Below, piece by piece: positions 7,407-13,981 of a stretch of 27,862 nucleotides of DNA (the first letter of the stretch is position 1; the number at the start of each line of letters is the position of its first letter). The stretch lies in contig CAUDEF010000023.1 in the NCBI GenBank assembly GCA_958448515.1, forward strand, positions 1 through 27,862, in the 5' to 3' direction. Source of the DNA: an uncultured Phascolarctobacterium sp. Lineage in GTDB: Bacteria; Bacillota; Negativicutes; Acidaminococcales; Acidaminococcaceae. Below the pieces are notes generated by a model. That model was not told where the DNA came from. It did not search any database and saw only the letters and a list, made by a program, of their open reading frames with translations. A program made the translations under genes and the position numbers.

Positions 7407-9740
7407 TTGTCAGATAACATTATTACCAGGCCCCTTTTGCCCCTGCGCGGGATGATGGTTTTTCCGGGAATGCTGATTAATCTTGATATCGGCAGGGCAA
7501 AATCCATCAGTGCGGTTGAAGAAGCAGAGCTTACCGACCATAAGCTGTTTCTGACTACCCAAAAGGATGCTGCTGTAACTGAAATTACTATAGATGATTT
7601 ATATACCTGCGGCGTAATTGCCGAAATCAAACAGAAAGTTAAACTGCCCAACGGTGCTATCCGCATTCTGGTAGAAGGCTTAGAGCGTGTAAAATACTGG
7701 TCTATTACCGAGTCTACCGGCGAAAAGCCCTATTTTCAGGGTCATGGCGAAATTGTAGTCAGCGTTGCCGACAGCGATGATACCGAAACTGAAGCCCTGC
7801 GCCGCGCGGTAATTGATACCTTTGAGCAATGGGCGATTTTAACCAAAAAAGTTAATCAGGAGCTCATTGAAAGCTTTAAGGCTATTCCTGACGCAGGCCG
7901 TGCGGCAGATATGATCTGCGGTTATCTTTCTGTTGGCCTCAGCGAAAAGCAGAAGCTGATGGAGGTTTTTGCCGTTAAGGAACGCCTGCAGAAGCTGTAT
8001 GAAGTGCTTGCCAAAGAGCTGGAAATTGCTACCGTGGAAAAAAATATTGCCCTTGAAGTGCGCAAGCAGATTGAAAAAAATCAGAAGGATTACTATCTGC
8101 GTGAACAGATTAAGGCCATTAATAAAGAGCTGGGCGACGGCGATGAGCAAAAAGCCGAAGCCAATGAGTACCGCCGCAAAATGGCAGAGCTTGCTTTGCC
8201 GGAAGACGTAGTGGAAAGACTGGAAAAAGAACTGGTGCGTCTGGAAAAAATGCCGCCCATGATGGCAGAAAGTTCTGTTATCCGCAACTATCTTGACGCG
8301 GTGCTGGAACTGCCCTGGGGCAATTTTACCGAAGATAATTTTGATCTGAAAAACGCGGCAGAAGTGCTTGATAAAGACCATTACGGACTGAAAAAGGTTA
8401 AAGAACGTATTCTGGAATATCTGGCAGTACGTGCTTTGACTAAAAGTGCCAAAGGCCCCATTCTGTGCCTTATTGGCCCGCCAGGCGTAGGCAAAACCTC
8501 TCTTGCCAGAAGCATTGCCACCGCTGTTGGCCGCAAGTTTACCCGCATTTCTTTGGGCGGCGTGCGTGATGAGGCAGAAATCCGCGGTCATCGCCGTACC
8601 TACATTGGTGCCATGCCCGGCCGCATTATTCACGGCATGCAAAACTGCGGCTGTATGAACCCTGTATTTTTGCTGGACGAAGTTGATAAAATGACTTCTG
8701 ATTTCCGCGGCGATCCTGCCTCTGCACTTTTGGAGGCTCTTGATCCGGAGCAGAATAATTCTTTCAGCGATCATTTTATCGAATTTCCCTTTGACTTATC
8801 CAACGTGTTCTGGATTGTAACCGCCAATACCGTAGAAACAATTCCGGCGGCGCTTTTAGACCGTATGGAAGTTATTTCTCTTTCCAGCTACACCGAAGAC
8901 GAAAAGGCCAAAATTGCCGAACTGCATCTGCTGCCGAAAGAATTAAAGCAGCATGGTCTGGAAGATTATAAAATCAGCATCAGCGATAAGGCTCTGCGCC
9001 GCATTATCCGCGAATATACCCGCGAAGCAGGTGTGCGTAATCTGGAGCGCAAAATTGCCGGTGTGTGCCGCAAGATTGCTTATAAAATTGTTACCAGCAA
9101 GGGAAAAGGCGCAAAAATCACCGAAGGCAATCTGGAAAAATACCTAGGCAAGCCCATCTTTATGGAAGAAGATATCAGCATTGCCGCAGAAGTAGGCACG
9201 GCAACAGGCCTTGCCTGGACCAGCGTCGGCGGCGAGCTTTTGAAAGTAGAAGTGCTGGTATTTAAAGGCAAGGGCGGTCTTACCTTAACCGGTCAGCTGG
9301 GCGATGTAATGAAAGAATCTGCTCAGGCCGGTTATACCTACATCCGCAGCCGCAGCGAAGAACTGGGCCTGCCGGATAAATTCTACGAAACAGAAGATCT
9401 GCATATCCATCTGCCCGAAGGCGCTATCCCCAAAGACGGCCCTTCTGCAGGTATTACCATGGTAACTGCCATGATCAGCGCCCTGACAGGACGCAGAGTT
9501 AAGGCAAGCCTTGCCATGACCGGTGAAATTACCCTTTCCGGCAGAGTGCTGCCCGTTGGCGGTATTAAGGAAAAAGTGCTGGCTGCCCATCGCTACGGTG
9601 TTAAAACCGTGCTTTTGCCTTACCGCAATATGATTGACTTAGATGAGATTCCCGATAATGTACGTCGTCAGATGAATTTCATTCCTGTAAAACATATGGA
9701 TGAAGTGTTGGAATTAGCATTGGAGGAAAAAAATGACTAA
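7407..9740 (+). CDS. lon: Lon protease (LonA), ATP-dependent
   Basis: A 777-residue protein from the TTG at 7407, chosen because AAAGGAGGT (7392-7400) lies 6 nt upstream. An ATG at 7403 is out of frame and stops after four codons. Residues 1-200 are the LON substrate-binding domain (RPLLPLRGMMVFPGM). A coiled helical region precedes the AAA+ module with Walker A GPPGVGKT (357-364) and Walker B VFLLDEVDK (420-428). The protease domain has the Ser680/Lys723 dyad in KDGPSAG and GGIKEK, with the family spacing of 43. It degrades misfolded and regulatory proteins in the cytoplasm. Its end overlaps ysxC by 8 bp, so the two are translationally coupled. Confidence 0.98.
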   Translation: MSDNIITRPLLPLRGMMVFPGMLINLDIGRAKSISAVEEAELTDHKLFLTTQKDAAVTEITIDDLYTCGVIAEIKQKVKLPNGAIRILVEGLERVKYWSITESTGEKPYFQGHGEIVVSVADSDDTETEALRRAVIDTFEQWAILTKKVNQELIESFKAIPDAGRAADMICGYLSVGLSEKQKLMEVFAVKERLQKLYEVLAKELEIATVEKNIALEVRKQIEKNQKDYYLREQIKAINKELGDGDEQKAEANEYRRKMAELALPEDVVERLEKELVRLEKMPPMMAESSVIRNYLDAVLELPWGNFTEDNFDLKNAAEVLDKDHYGLKKVKERILEYLAVRALTKSAKGPILCLIGPPGVGKTSLARSIATAVGRKFTRISLGGVRDEAEIRGHRRTYIGAMPGRIIHGMQNCGCMNPVFLLDEVDKMTSDFRGDPASALLEALDPEQNNSFSDHFIEFPFDLSNVFWIVTANTVETIPAALLDRMEVISLSSYTEDEKAKIAELHLLPKELKQHGLEDYKISISDKALRRIIREYTREAGVRNLERKIAGVCRKIAYKIVTSKGKGAKITEGNLEKYLGKPIFMEEDISIAAEVGTATGLAWTSVGGELLKVEVLVFKGKGGLTLTGQLGDVMKESAQAGYTYIRSRSEELGLPDKFYETEDLHIHLPEGAIPKDGPSAGITMVTAMISALTGRRVKASLAMTGEITLSGRVLPVGGIKEKVLAAHRYGVKTVLLPYRNMIDLDEIPDNVRRQMNFIPVKHMDEVLELALEEKND

Positions 9741-10374
9741 AGGCAACTGGGATATTATACGTTCCAAATACATTGCATCAGCTGTTAAGGCAGAGCAGTA
9801 TCCTGCTCCTGCCCTGATTGAAACAGCATTTATCGGCCGCAGTAATGTGGGCAAGTCTTCTTTGATTAATTCTTTATGTCGTCGTAACGGTTTAGCCAGA
9901 GTAAGCTCTACTCCCGGCAAAACACAAACAATAAACTTTTATGAGCTGGAAGCCAAACGCATGGATGAAGGTCTTGACGAAAGAGCGCATTTTTATCTTG
10001 TGGACCTTCCCGGCTACGGCTTTGCCCGTACCAACCGCAGCAATAAAGAGCAGTGGTCCGGCTTTATCAGCAAATATCTTTCCGGCAGCGAAAATCTGGC
10101 TCTGGTGTGCCAGCTTATTGATATTCGCCATAAGCCCATGGAAAGTGATCTGGAGTGCTATCACTGGCTGCTCAGCTGTGGACTTAAGGTGCAGATTATC
10201 CTGACCAAATCCGACAAGCTTTCCAAAAATGCCGCTATGGCACAAAAAGCCCTGTTCAAACGCGAAATGGGTCTGACTGATGAGCAGATTATGACTTATT
10301 CTTCTGCCCAGCATACTATGCGCGGCGAGCTGATTGCCCGTATTATGGGTACTTTGGAAGAATATGCTGAATAG
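9733..10374 (+). CDS. ysxC: Ribosome biogenesis GTPase YsxC/EngB
   Basis: A 213-residue GTPase needed for large ribosomal subunit assembly in bacteria that have it. The G motifs are visible: G1 GRSNVGKS (35-42), G2 Thr in TPGKTQTINF (60-69), G3 DLPGYG (91-96), G4 TKSD (158-161) and an SSA G5-like motif near 190. GGAGG (9722-9726), inside the end of lon, lies 6 nt before the ATG. The lon-ysxC pairing is a long-standing Firmicutes arrangement. The next gene overlaps it by 11 bp. Confidence 0.96.
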   Translation: MTKGNWDIIRSKYIASAVKAEQYPAPALIETAFIGRSNVGKSSLINSLCRRNGLARVSSTPGKTQTINFYELEAKRMDEGLDERAHFYLVDLPGYGFARTNRSNKEQWSGFISKYLSGSENLALVCQLIDIRHKPMESDLECYHWLLSCGLKVQIILTKSDKLSKNAAMAQKALFKREMGLTDEQIMTYSSAQHTMRGELIARIMGTLEEYAE

Positions 10375-11389
10375 AGTTTTACTTTTTGCAACAGCGGCGT
10401 TTTTAGGCAGCATGCTTGTTAAACTGCATGTACCTATTCCATATATGCTGGGCGGAATAGTGACTGCTGTTTTGTGCAAGCTGTTTGGCAGCAGAATGCA
10501 GGTCAGCTGGCCTAAAAAGCTGAGAATGGCCGGTCTTATGGTGGCTGGCTACGGTATTGGCGCTACCTGCACCAGTCAGGCGCTGGCAACCTTTCTGGAT
10601 GAGTTCAGCGGCGTTATTGAAGCCAATATCATCGCTATCGGCGTCAGCATTGTACTGGCTATCGTTATTGCCCGTCTGACAAAAACAGATCTGCAGAGCT
10701 GCGTCATGGGCATGATGCCCGGCGGTATTACGCTGATGATGCTGCTGACAGAAGAAAACAAGCGCACCAATCCTAATGTGGTGATGGTAATGCAGGTTAT
10801 CCGCCTGCTGGGCGTGGTGATTTCCGTACCTTTTCTTGCCATTTTATTTTTGGATGCTCACCTGGGTGACAGCTACGGCGCTGTTAATAACGGCGGTTAT
10901 CACTGGCTGCTTTTTATACCCCTTGCCATACTGGGCAATTTTATTGCCAAAAAAATTCACCTGCCCACGCCAATGTTTCTGGGCACCATTATTTTAACGG
11001 CTGTTTTTGCCGTAACTGCAGGTCAGCTGCAGCCGGTACCTAATGTGCTTATGGCAGCGGCGCAGGTAAGTATTGGTCTTTACATGGGTATGCTTCTTGA
11101 TGGCGAGCGCATTGCAAAAACTAAAAACATTCTGCCCCTGACGATTTTAGGCACGGTGATTTTAGTCGGCGTCAGCGTTGCCGTAGCCTTTGTGCTGTCA
11201 GAGCGTTACGGATTCAGTCTGATAACTGCTTTTCTTGCCATGGCTCCCGGCGGTATTGCCGAAATGGCTCTTGCCGGCATGAGCATGGGTGAAGATGTAA
11301 CCGTTATTCTTGCTTATCAGCTTGTGCGGGTACTGGGTATCAATCTTCTGGTGCCTCCTGCGCTGAACTGGTATTTTAAAAATAAATAA
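10364..11389 (+). CDS. AbrB-family integral membrane protein
   Basis: A 341-residue protein with about ten hydrophobic segments. It belongs to the AbrB membrane family, once labelled putative ammonia monooxygenase; this is not the AbrB transition-state DNA-binding regulator. The internal duplication typical of the family is visible: MMPGGITLMMLL near 125 and MAPGGIAEMALAGMS near 297. The substrate is not known. The ATG at 10364 is preferred over an in-frame TTG at 10334 because translation would then be coupled to the end of ysxC (11-bp overlap), although the site GGAAG is only 3 nt upstream. It is last in the cluster and is followed by a strong terminator. Confidence 0.85.
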   Translation: MLNRVLLFATAAFLGSMLVKLHVPIPYMLGGIVTAVLCKLFGSRMQVSWPKKLRMAGLMVAGYGIGATCTSQALATFLDEFSGVIEANIIAIGVSIVLAIVIARLTKTDLQSCVMGMMPGGITLMMLLTEENKRTNPNVVMVMQVIRLLGVVISVPFLAILFLDAHLGDSYGAVNNGGYHWLLFIPLAILGNFIAKKIHLPTPMFLGTIILTAVFAVTAGQLQPVPNVLMAAAQVSIGLYMGMLLDGERIAKTKNILPLTILGTVILVGVSVAVAFVLSERYGFSLITAFLAMAPGGIAEMALAGMSMGEDVTVILAYQLVRVLGINLLVPPALNWYFKNK

Positions 11390-11393
11390 CAAC

Positions 11394-11435
11394 AAACCGG
11401 AGAAAAATTTCTGTTTTTCTTCGGTTTATTTTTTT
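11394..11435 (+). terminator. Rho-independent terminator closing the tig-ysxC-abrB cluster
   Basis: A 14-bp stem (11394-11407 with 11414-11427) with one G-T pair, then A and T7. A weaker hairpin AAAGCCTG/CAGGCTTT (11449-11456, 11464-11471) follows. Confidence 0.88.
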
Positions 11436-11493
11436 GCGCAGTCGGCGTAAAGCCTGATAAATACAGGCTTTTGACAATATCGGGACATAAAAA

Positions 11494-11530
11494 GTCCAAT
11501 GTGGACAAAAACGTAATACTGTGTTATACT
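11494..11530 (+). promoter_or_regulatory. Promoter with overlapping palindrome, for the 19-codon gene
   Basis: TGGACA (11502-11507) and TATACT (11525-11530) are 17 bp apart. The palindrome GTCCA-ATG-TGGAC (11494-11506) covers the -35 box, and a further GGACA lies 20 bp upstream (11483-11487). This looks like a repressor or activator site. Confidence 0.65.
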
Positions 11531-11574
11531 TAAGCCATAGTTAAGAACGGAAGTTAAAGAAGGGAGTGACAGAG

Positions 11575-11634
11575 ATGACCTGGGATAAATTTGTCAAAGC
11601 TCTGTATCAGCTGAATTTATACTACATTCACTGA
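11575..11634 (+). CDS. Candidate 19-residue small protein
   Basis: ATG at 11575 opens MTWDKFVKALYQLNLYYIH, then TGA. AGGGAG (11561-11566) lies 8 nt upstream, an ideal ribosome binding site. A 17-bp-spaced promoter lies upstream and a 15-bp-stem terminator begins 24 nt after the stop, so promoter, RBS, ORF and terminator form a complete gene within 200 bp. The peptide has no signal sequence. As a helix it would be amphipathic, with W3, F6, V7, L10 and Y17 on one side and K5, K8 and Q12 on the other, and an aromatic C-terminus. I do not recognise it. An attenuator leader peptide is less likely because no structural gene follows; a regulatory, signalling or toxin-like peptide remains possible. 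Confidence 0.5.
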   Translation: MTWDKFVKALYQLNLYYIH

Positions 11635-11658
11635 AAATTAATGCTTAAGTTTCTGCAT

Positions 11659-11696
11659 AAAAAAGCACTTCCTGAACGCAGAGGAAGTGCTTTTTT
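11659..11696 (+). terminator. Rho-independent terminator after the 19-codon gene
   Basis: A 15-bp perfect stem (11659-11673 with 11682-11696) with an 8-nt loop; the 3' arm ends in T6. Confidence 0.93.
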
Positions 11697-11780
11697 CTTT
11701 ATCTTGTAAGATTTTAATAATAATCATTTACTGATATATTATATCTCAAAAATAAATTTGAGAATTTTGTCGCAAAAGTA

Positions 11781-11809
11781 TTGACAAGCTTATTAAGATT
11801 TAGTACAAT
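11781..11809 (+). promoter_or_regulatory. Promoter of the cobalamin riboswitch RNA
   Basis: A perfect TTGACA (11781-11786), 17-bp spacer and TACAAT (11804-11809). The predicted start is about 11816, 17 nt before helix P1 of the aptamer. Confidence 0.85.
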
Positions 11810-11832
11810 TAACACATCAAATCAATATTTCG

Positions 11833-11942
11833 TATAAAAAGCAGTTTGGTGCAAATCCAAAGAGGTCCCGCCGCTGTAACAGATTTATCTGAATCCAGCA
11901 TACTTTTTATATAAGCATTTTGCTTGACCTGCGAGCGACAGG
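11833..11942 (+). ncRNA. Cobalamin (B12) riboswitch aptamer, compact form
   Basis: The conserved core is readable: GGTGCAAATCC (11848-11858), GGTCCCGCC (11864-11872) then GCTGTAA, a P6-like hairpin CAGAT/ATCTG (11880-11891), and CCAGCATAC (11895-11903), which matches the CCAGGATAC-type box. A 9-bp closing helix TATAAAAAG/CTTTTTATA (11833-11841, 11903-11911) encloses an aptamer of about 80 nt, shorter than typical members. Downstream, CCTG-CGAGCGA-CAGG (11928-11942) looks like the L13 kissing hairpin: AGCG (11934-11937) complements CGCT (11872-11875) in L5. A terminator at 12004-12033 completes the switch. No recognisable coding sequence follows before the next terminator. Confidence 0.85.
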
Positions 11943-12003
11943 AAAGATGTTACCAAGAATGGTTCTGTTTATGTGAGAGTGGCAGAATCAAGACTGTTAC
12001 ACC

Positions 12004-12033
12004 AGCCGTTTCTCGTAAGAGAAACGGCTTTTT
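12004..12033 (+). terminator. Expression-platform terminator of the cobalamin riboswitch
   Basis: An 11-bp perfect stem AGCCGTTTCTC/GAGAAACGGCT (12004-12014, 12019-12029), a GTAA loop and a T-run. Confidence 0.9.
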
Positions 12034-12185
12034 GTTGTGTCAGCAGGGCGAGATATTGATTTATGTTACAGAACTATGCAAATCGGACAATTTGCTGGTA
12101 TATTTTCAAATGCCGTTCTGAAAAATTGATAGATCCAATCCTCCTCATTAAATGACTTGTTGCGTTGGGGTGCAATTAAGCCGGT
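12034..12185 (+). other. Riboswitch-controlled stretch without a recognised gene
   Basis: 152 bp between the riboswitch terminator and the next terminator. CAGAAC/GTTCTG (12069-12074, 12115-12120) encloses a perfect hairpin GCAAAT-CGGACA-ATTTGC (12078-12095), so a folded RNA is possible. The only ORF of note (30 codons from 12063) has no ribosome binding site. It may be a B12-regulated small RNA or the remains of a deleted gene. Confidence 0.4.
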
Positions 12186-12218
12186 AAAAAAGCAGACACA
12201 CAGGGTGCCTGCTTTTTT
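12186..12218 (+). terminator. Rho-independent terminator downstream of the riboswitch region
   Basis: AAAAAAGCAG (12186-12195) pairs perfectly with CTGCTTTTTT (12209-12218), with an internal CAC/GTG pairing. Confidence 0.85.
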
Positions 12219-12233
12219 ATTTTTTTAAAACAA

Positions 12234-12280
12234 TTTACAAGTAAAATATAATTGACAAGTAAATAAAAATGGAATATAAT
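12234..12280 (+). promoter_or_regulatory. Consensus promoter with two operator-like sites (YaaW/XRE module)
   Basis: A perfect TTGACA (12252-12257), 17 bp and TATAAT (12275-12280). TTTACAAGTAAA (12234-12245) is a palindrome with 5-bp arms. TTGACAAGTAAA (12252-12263) is a second copy 18 bp downstream with one arm mismatch, and it overlaps the -35 box. Repression by the XRE protein of this module is a natural inference. Confidence 0.7.
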
Positions 12281-12320
12281 AAACACACAATAAAATATAT
12301 TATAAATGGAGTTGGTAAAG

Positions 12321-13055
12321 ATGGATAAAGATTTAAAATTTCTGAAAGATGCTGATCAAGAATTATTAGGGATTTTTGTGGAAAGTATGTTAGAGAAAGG
12401 AAAACTTACAGAAACTTTAACTAGTACTGATGAGTACATGACGTTTGGAAAAAATTACCATTATTATCTGGAAAAAATTGAAGAAGAATTTTTATTATTT
12501 GGTTCAAATACATTATTCAGTTTAGTAGGTAAACGTAATAGCTATAGAGAAGTGCTCATTGATGTAGCTGAAAAATTAAAAGTGAATTTTAATGAAAGCC
12601 AAAGCGTTGAACTTATTGAAAATAGATTGCTTGAAAAAGTGTTAGAAGATGCAGTTAATAACATGGATGAAGAGCAAAGAGAAGAGCTAAAAAGAATGGC
12701 TAGAGAAGCACAAAAAAAATATGCTTCAATAGATATCAATGCGGAATTAACTTTGGTTTTGATTAGTATATTTAGAAGTGGTGGCTTCCTTTCATATCAG
12801 TTAGCACTTATTATTGCAAATACAATTGCAAAAATGATATTAGGAAGAGGGTTGACATTAGCTACTAATGCTACTATTACACGAGTATTAGGCGTTTTAA
12901 CTGGACCTATAGGAATGGCGTTAGTTACTTTATGGACTTTATTTGATATTGCTGGTCCAGCTTATAGAGTGACTGTACCATGTACAATATTGATAGCTGT
13001 TATGAGAAAAGAAGTAGAATTACGTAAATATAAAAATGGTGATTTAAATGAATAA
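12321..13055 (+). CDS. YaaW family (UPF0174) protein of unknown function
   Basis: A 244-residue protein from ATG 12321; GGAG (12308-12311) is 9 nt upstream, which favours this start over ATG 12306. Similarity to E. coli YaaW is recognisable along the length: the N-terminal KDLKFLKDADQELL block, YREVLIDVAEKLKV near 73-86, a LLEKVLEDAVNNMDEEQREEL block near 103-123 and a C-terminal AYRVTVPCTILIAVMRK. Residues about 140-230 are hydrophobic and glycine-containing, so membrane association is possible. The family has no established function. Its codons are strongly AT-ending, unlike the neighbouring housekeeping genes, which suggests acquisition. Its last 8 bp overlap the start of the XRE gene, so the two are coupled. 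Confidence 0.8.
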   Translation: MDKDLKFLKDADQELLGIFVESMLEKGKLTETLTSTDEYMTFGKNYHYYLEKIEEEFLLFGSNTLFSLVGKRNSYREVLIDVAEKLKVNFNESQSVELIENRLLEKVLEDAVNNMDEEQREELKRMAREAQKKYASIDINAELTLVLISIFRSGGFLSYQLALIIANTIAKMILGRGLTLATNATITRVLGVLTGPIGMALVTLWTLFDIAGPAYRVTVPCTILIAVMRKEVELRKYKNGDLNE

Positions 13056-13617
13056 AGATAGTGGAATATTTAAATTTGTTTGTGAACCATTATTGATGAA
13101 AATGTTTGGATTAGGACATTATTCTGTAGAATATGCGAATGATATTTCTAAAAAGTTGGCGGATGAGCTGGTAGCTAATTATAAAAAAGAGAATGATACT
13201 TCTGAGAAATTTATAAAATTAATACAAAATAACTTACAAAATATGCGAATAATTGCTGGATGGACTGCTTCTTTTTTGGGAGAAAAATTAAATGTGACAA
13301 AGCAAGCTATCAGTAATATTGAGAATAATAAATCAAGATTAAGTATTTCACAAGCATTAAATATATATATGCTTTTAAATATGGCATATACGACAAATGA
13401 GAGAAACAATAAATATTTAGGTTACGCTATAGTTATAATTAATAATGTGGAAAGACTTAGTGAAAAAGAGATTGAAGGAGTGAGCAAACAGTTGGCACAG
13501 CTAGCTGGTGCGATAAAATTAAGATTAGATCAAGATATTATTGACGATATATGTAGTAAATTTCCGTTGATTGGAGGTAAAACGATAGAAGAAATATTAA
13601 AAGAAAAATTAGAGTAG
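13048..13617 (+). CDS. XRE-type helix-turn-helix protein, partner of the YaaW-family gene
   Basis: A 189-residue protein. An XRE/Cro-like helix-turn-helix covers about residues 62-112 (LQNMRIIAGWTASFLGEKL, then VTKQAISNIENNKSRLS). The N-terminal 60 residues and the C-terminal 70 residues are not recognised; the C-terminal part is helical and charged and could be an oligomerisation or ligand domain. ATG 13048 lies within the overlap ATGAATAA with the upstream gene; no separate strong ribosome binding site is visible, so coupled translation is likely. It is AT-rich like its partner. It probably represses the module promoter through the repeats at 12234-12263, which is inference. It converges on azlD with a 37-bp gap and no clear terminator. 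Confidence 0.8.
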   Translation: MNKDSGIFKFVCEPLLMKMFGLGHYSVEYANDISKKLADELVANYKKENDTSEKFIKLIQNNLQNMRIIAGWTASFLGEKLNVTKQAISNIENNKSRLSISQALNIYMLLNMAYTTNERNNKYLGYAIVIINNVERLSEKEIEGVSKQLAQLAGAIKLRLDQDIIDDICSKFPLIGGKTIEEILKEKLE

Positions 13618-13654
13618 ATGGTTTCTATGATAAGATATATGTTAGTAACTGTTT

Positions 13655-13981
13655 TTAAAACACCTGCTGCACCAGATACATATAAAAAATTGTACCTCCG
13701 GCAATAGTCAGCAAAATATTTTTCACTGTCAGCTGCAGAATAATTATCAGCAGTGCGGCCAGTGCCTCGGGAATGCCGTGGCTGCCGCTTAAAAACTGCA
13801 CATCTTTAAAGGAATATACTACCAGCATGCCCATGACGGCAGGCGGCAGAACTTCGCCCAGAAACTTAATGACGGGCGGAGTTTTTTTATGGGGCGGAAA
13901 CAGCAAAAAGGGCAGAAACCTTGTTGCCATGGTGCCTAAAACTGCGGCGGCAATGGTAATTATCTCCTGGGTAAGTGTCAT
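13655..13981 (-). CDS. azlD: AzlD, small subunit of branched-chain amino acid exporter
   Basis: A 108-residue protein with four hydrophobic segments, of typical AzlD size. MATRFLPFLLF near 19-29 and the PPAVMGMLVVYSF segment near 46-58 are characteristic. With AzlC it forms a two-component exporter for branched-chain amino acids and analogues. The start ATG overlaps the azlC stop by 4 bp (ATGA), the usual coupled arrangement. Confidence 0.93.
   Translation of the reverse strand: MTLTQEIITIAAAVLGTMATRFLPFLLFPPHKKTPPVIKFLGEVLPPAVMGMLVVYSFKDVQFLSGSHGIPEALAALLIIILQLTVKNILLTIAGGTIFYMYLVQQVF

Noticed and set aside
7839..8774. 311-codon minus-strand ORF opposite lon
   Set aside because: It is a shadow of the codon bias of lon, with no family resemblance; the same applies to the minus-strand ORFs opposite clpP/clpX (5625-6374), ysxC (9892-10479) and gltB (20428-21048, 21079-21831).
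11575..11696. Reading the 19-codon ORF as an amino acid attenuator leader
   Set aside because: There is no run of one amino acid codon, and no structural gene follows the terminator; the next element is a separate promoter and riboswitch.
11924..12121. 65-codon plus-strand ORF
   Set aside because: It lies inside the riboswitch hairpin and its terminator, so conservation there is explained by RNA structure.
12063..12155. 30-codon ORF downstream of the cobalamin riboswitch
   Set aside because: No ribosome binding site precedes the ATG and the peptide has no recognisable feature; it was considered as the switch target but is not supported.
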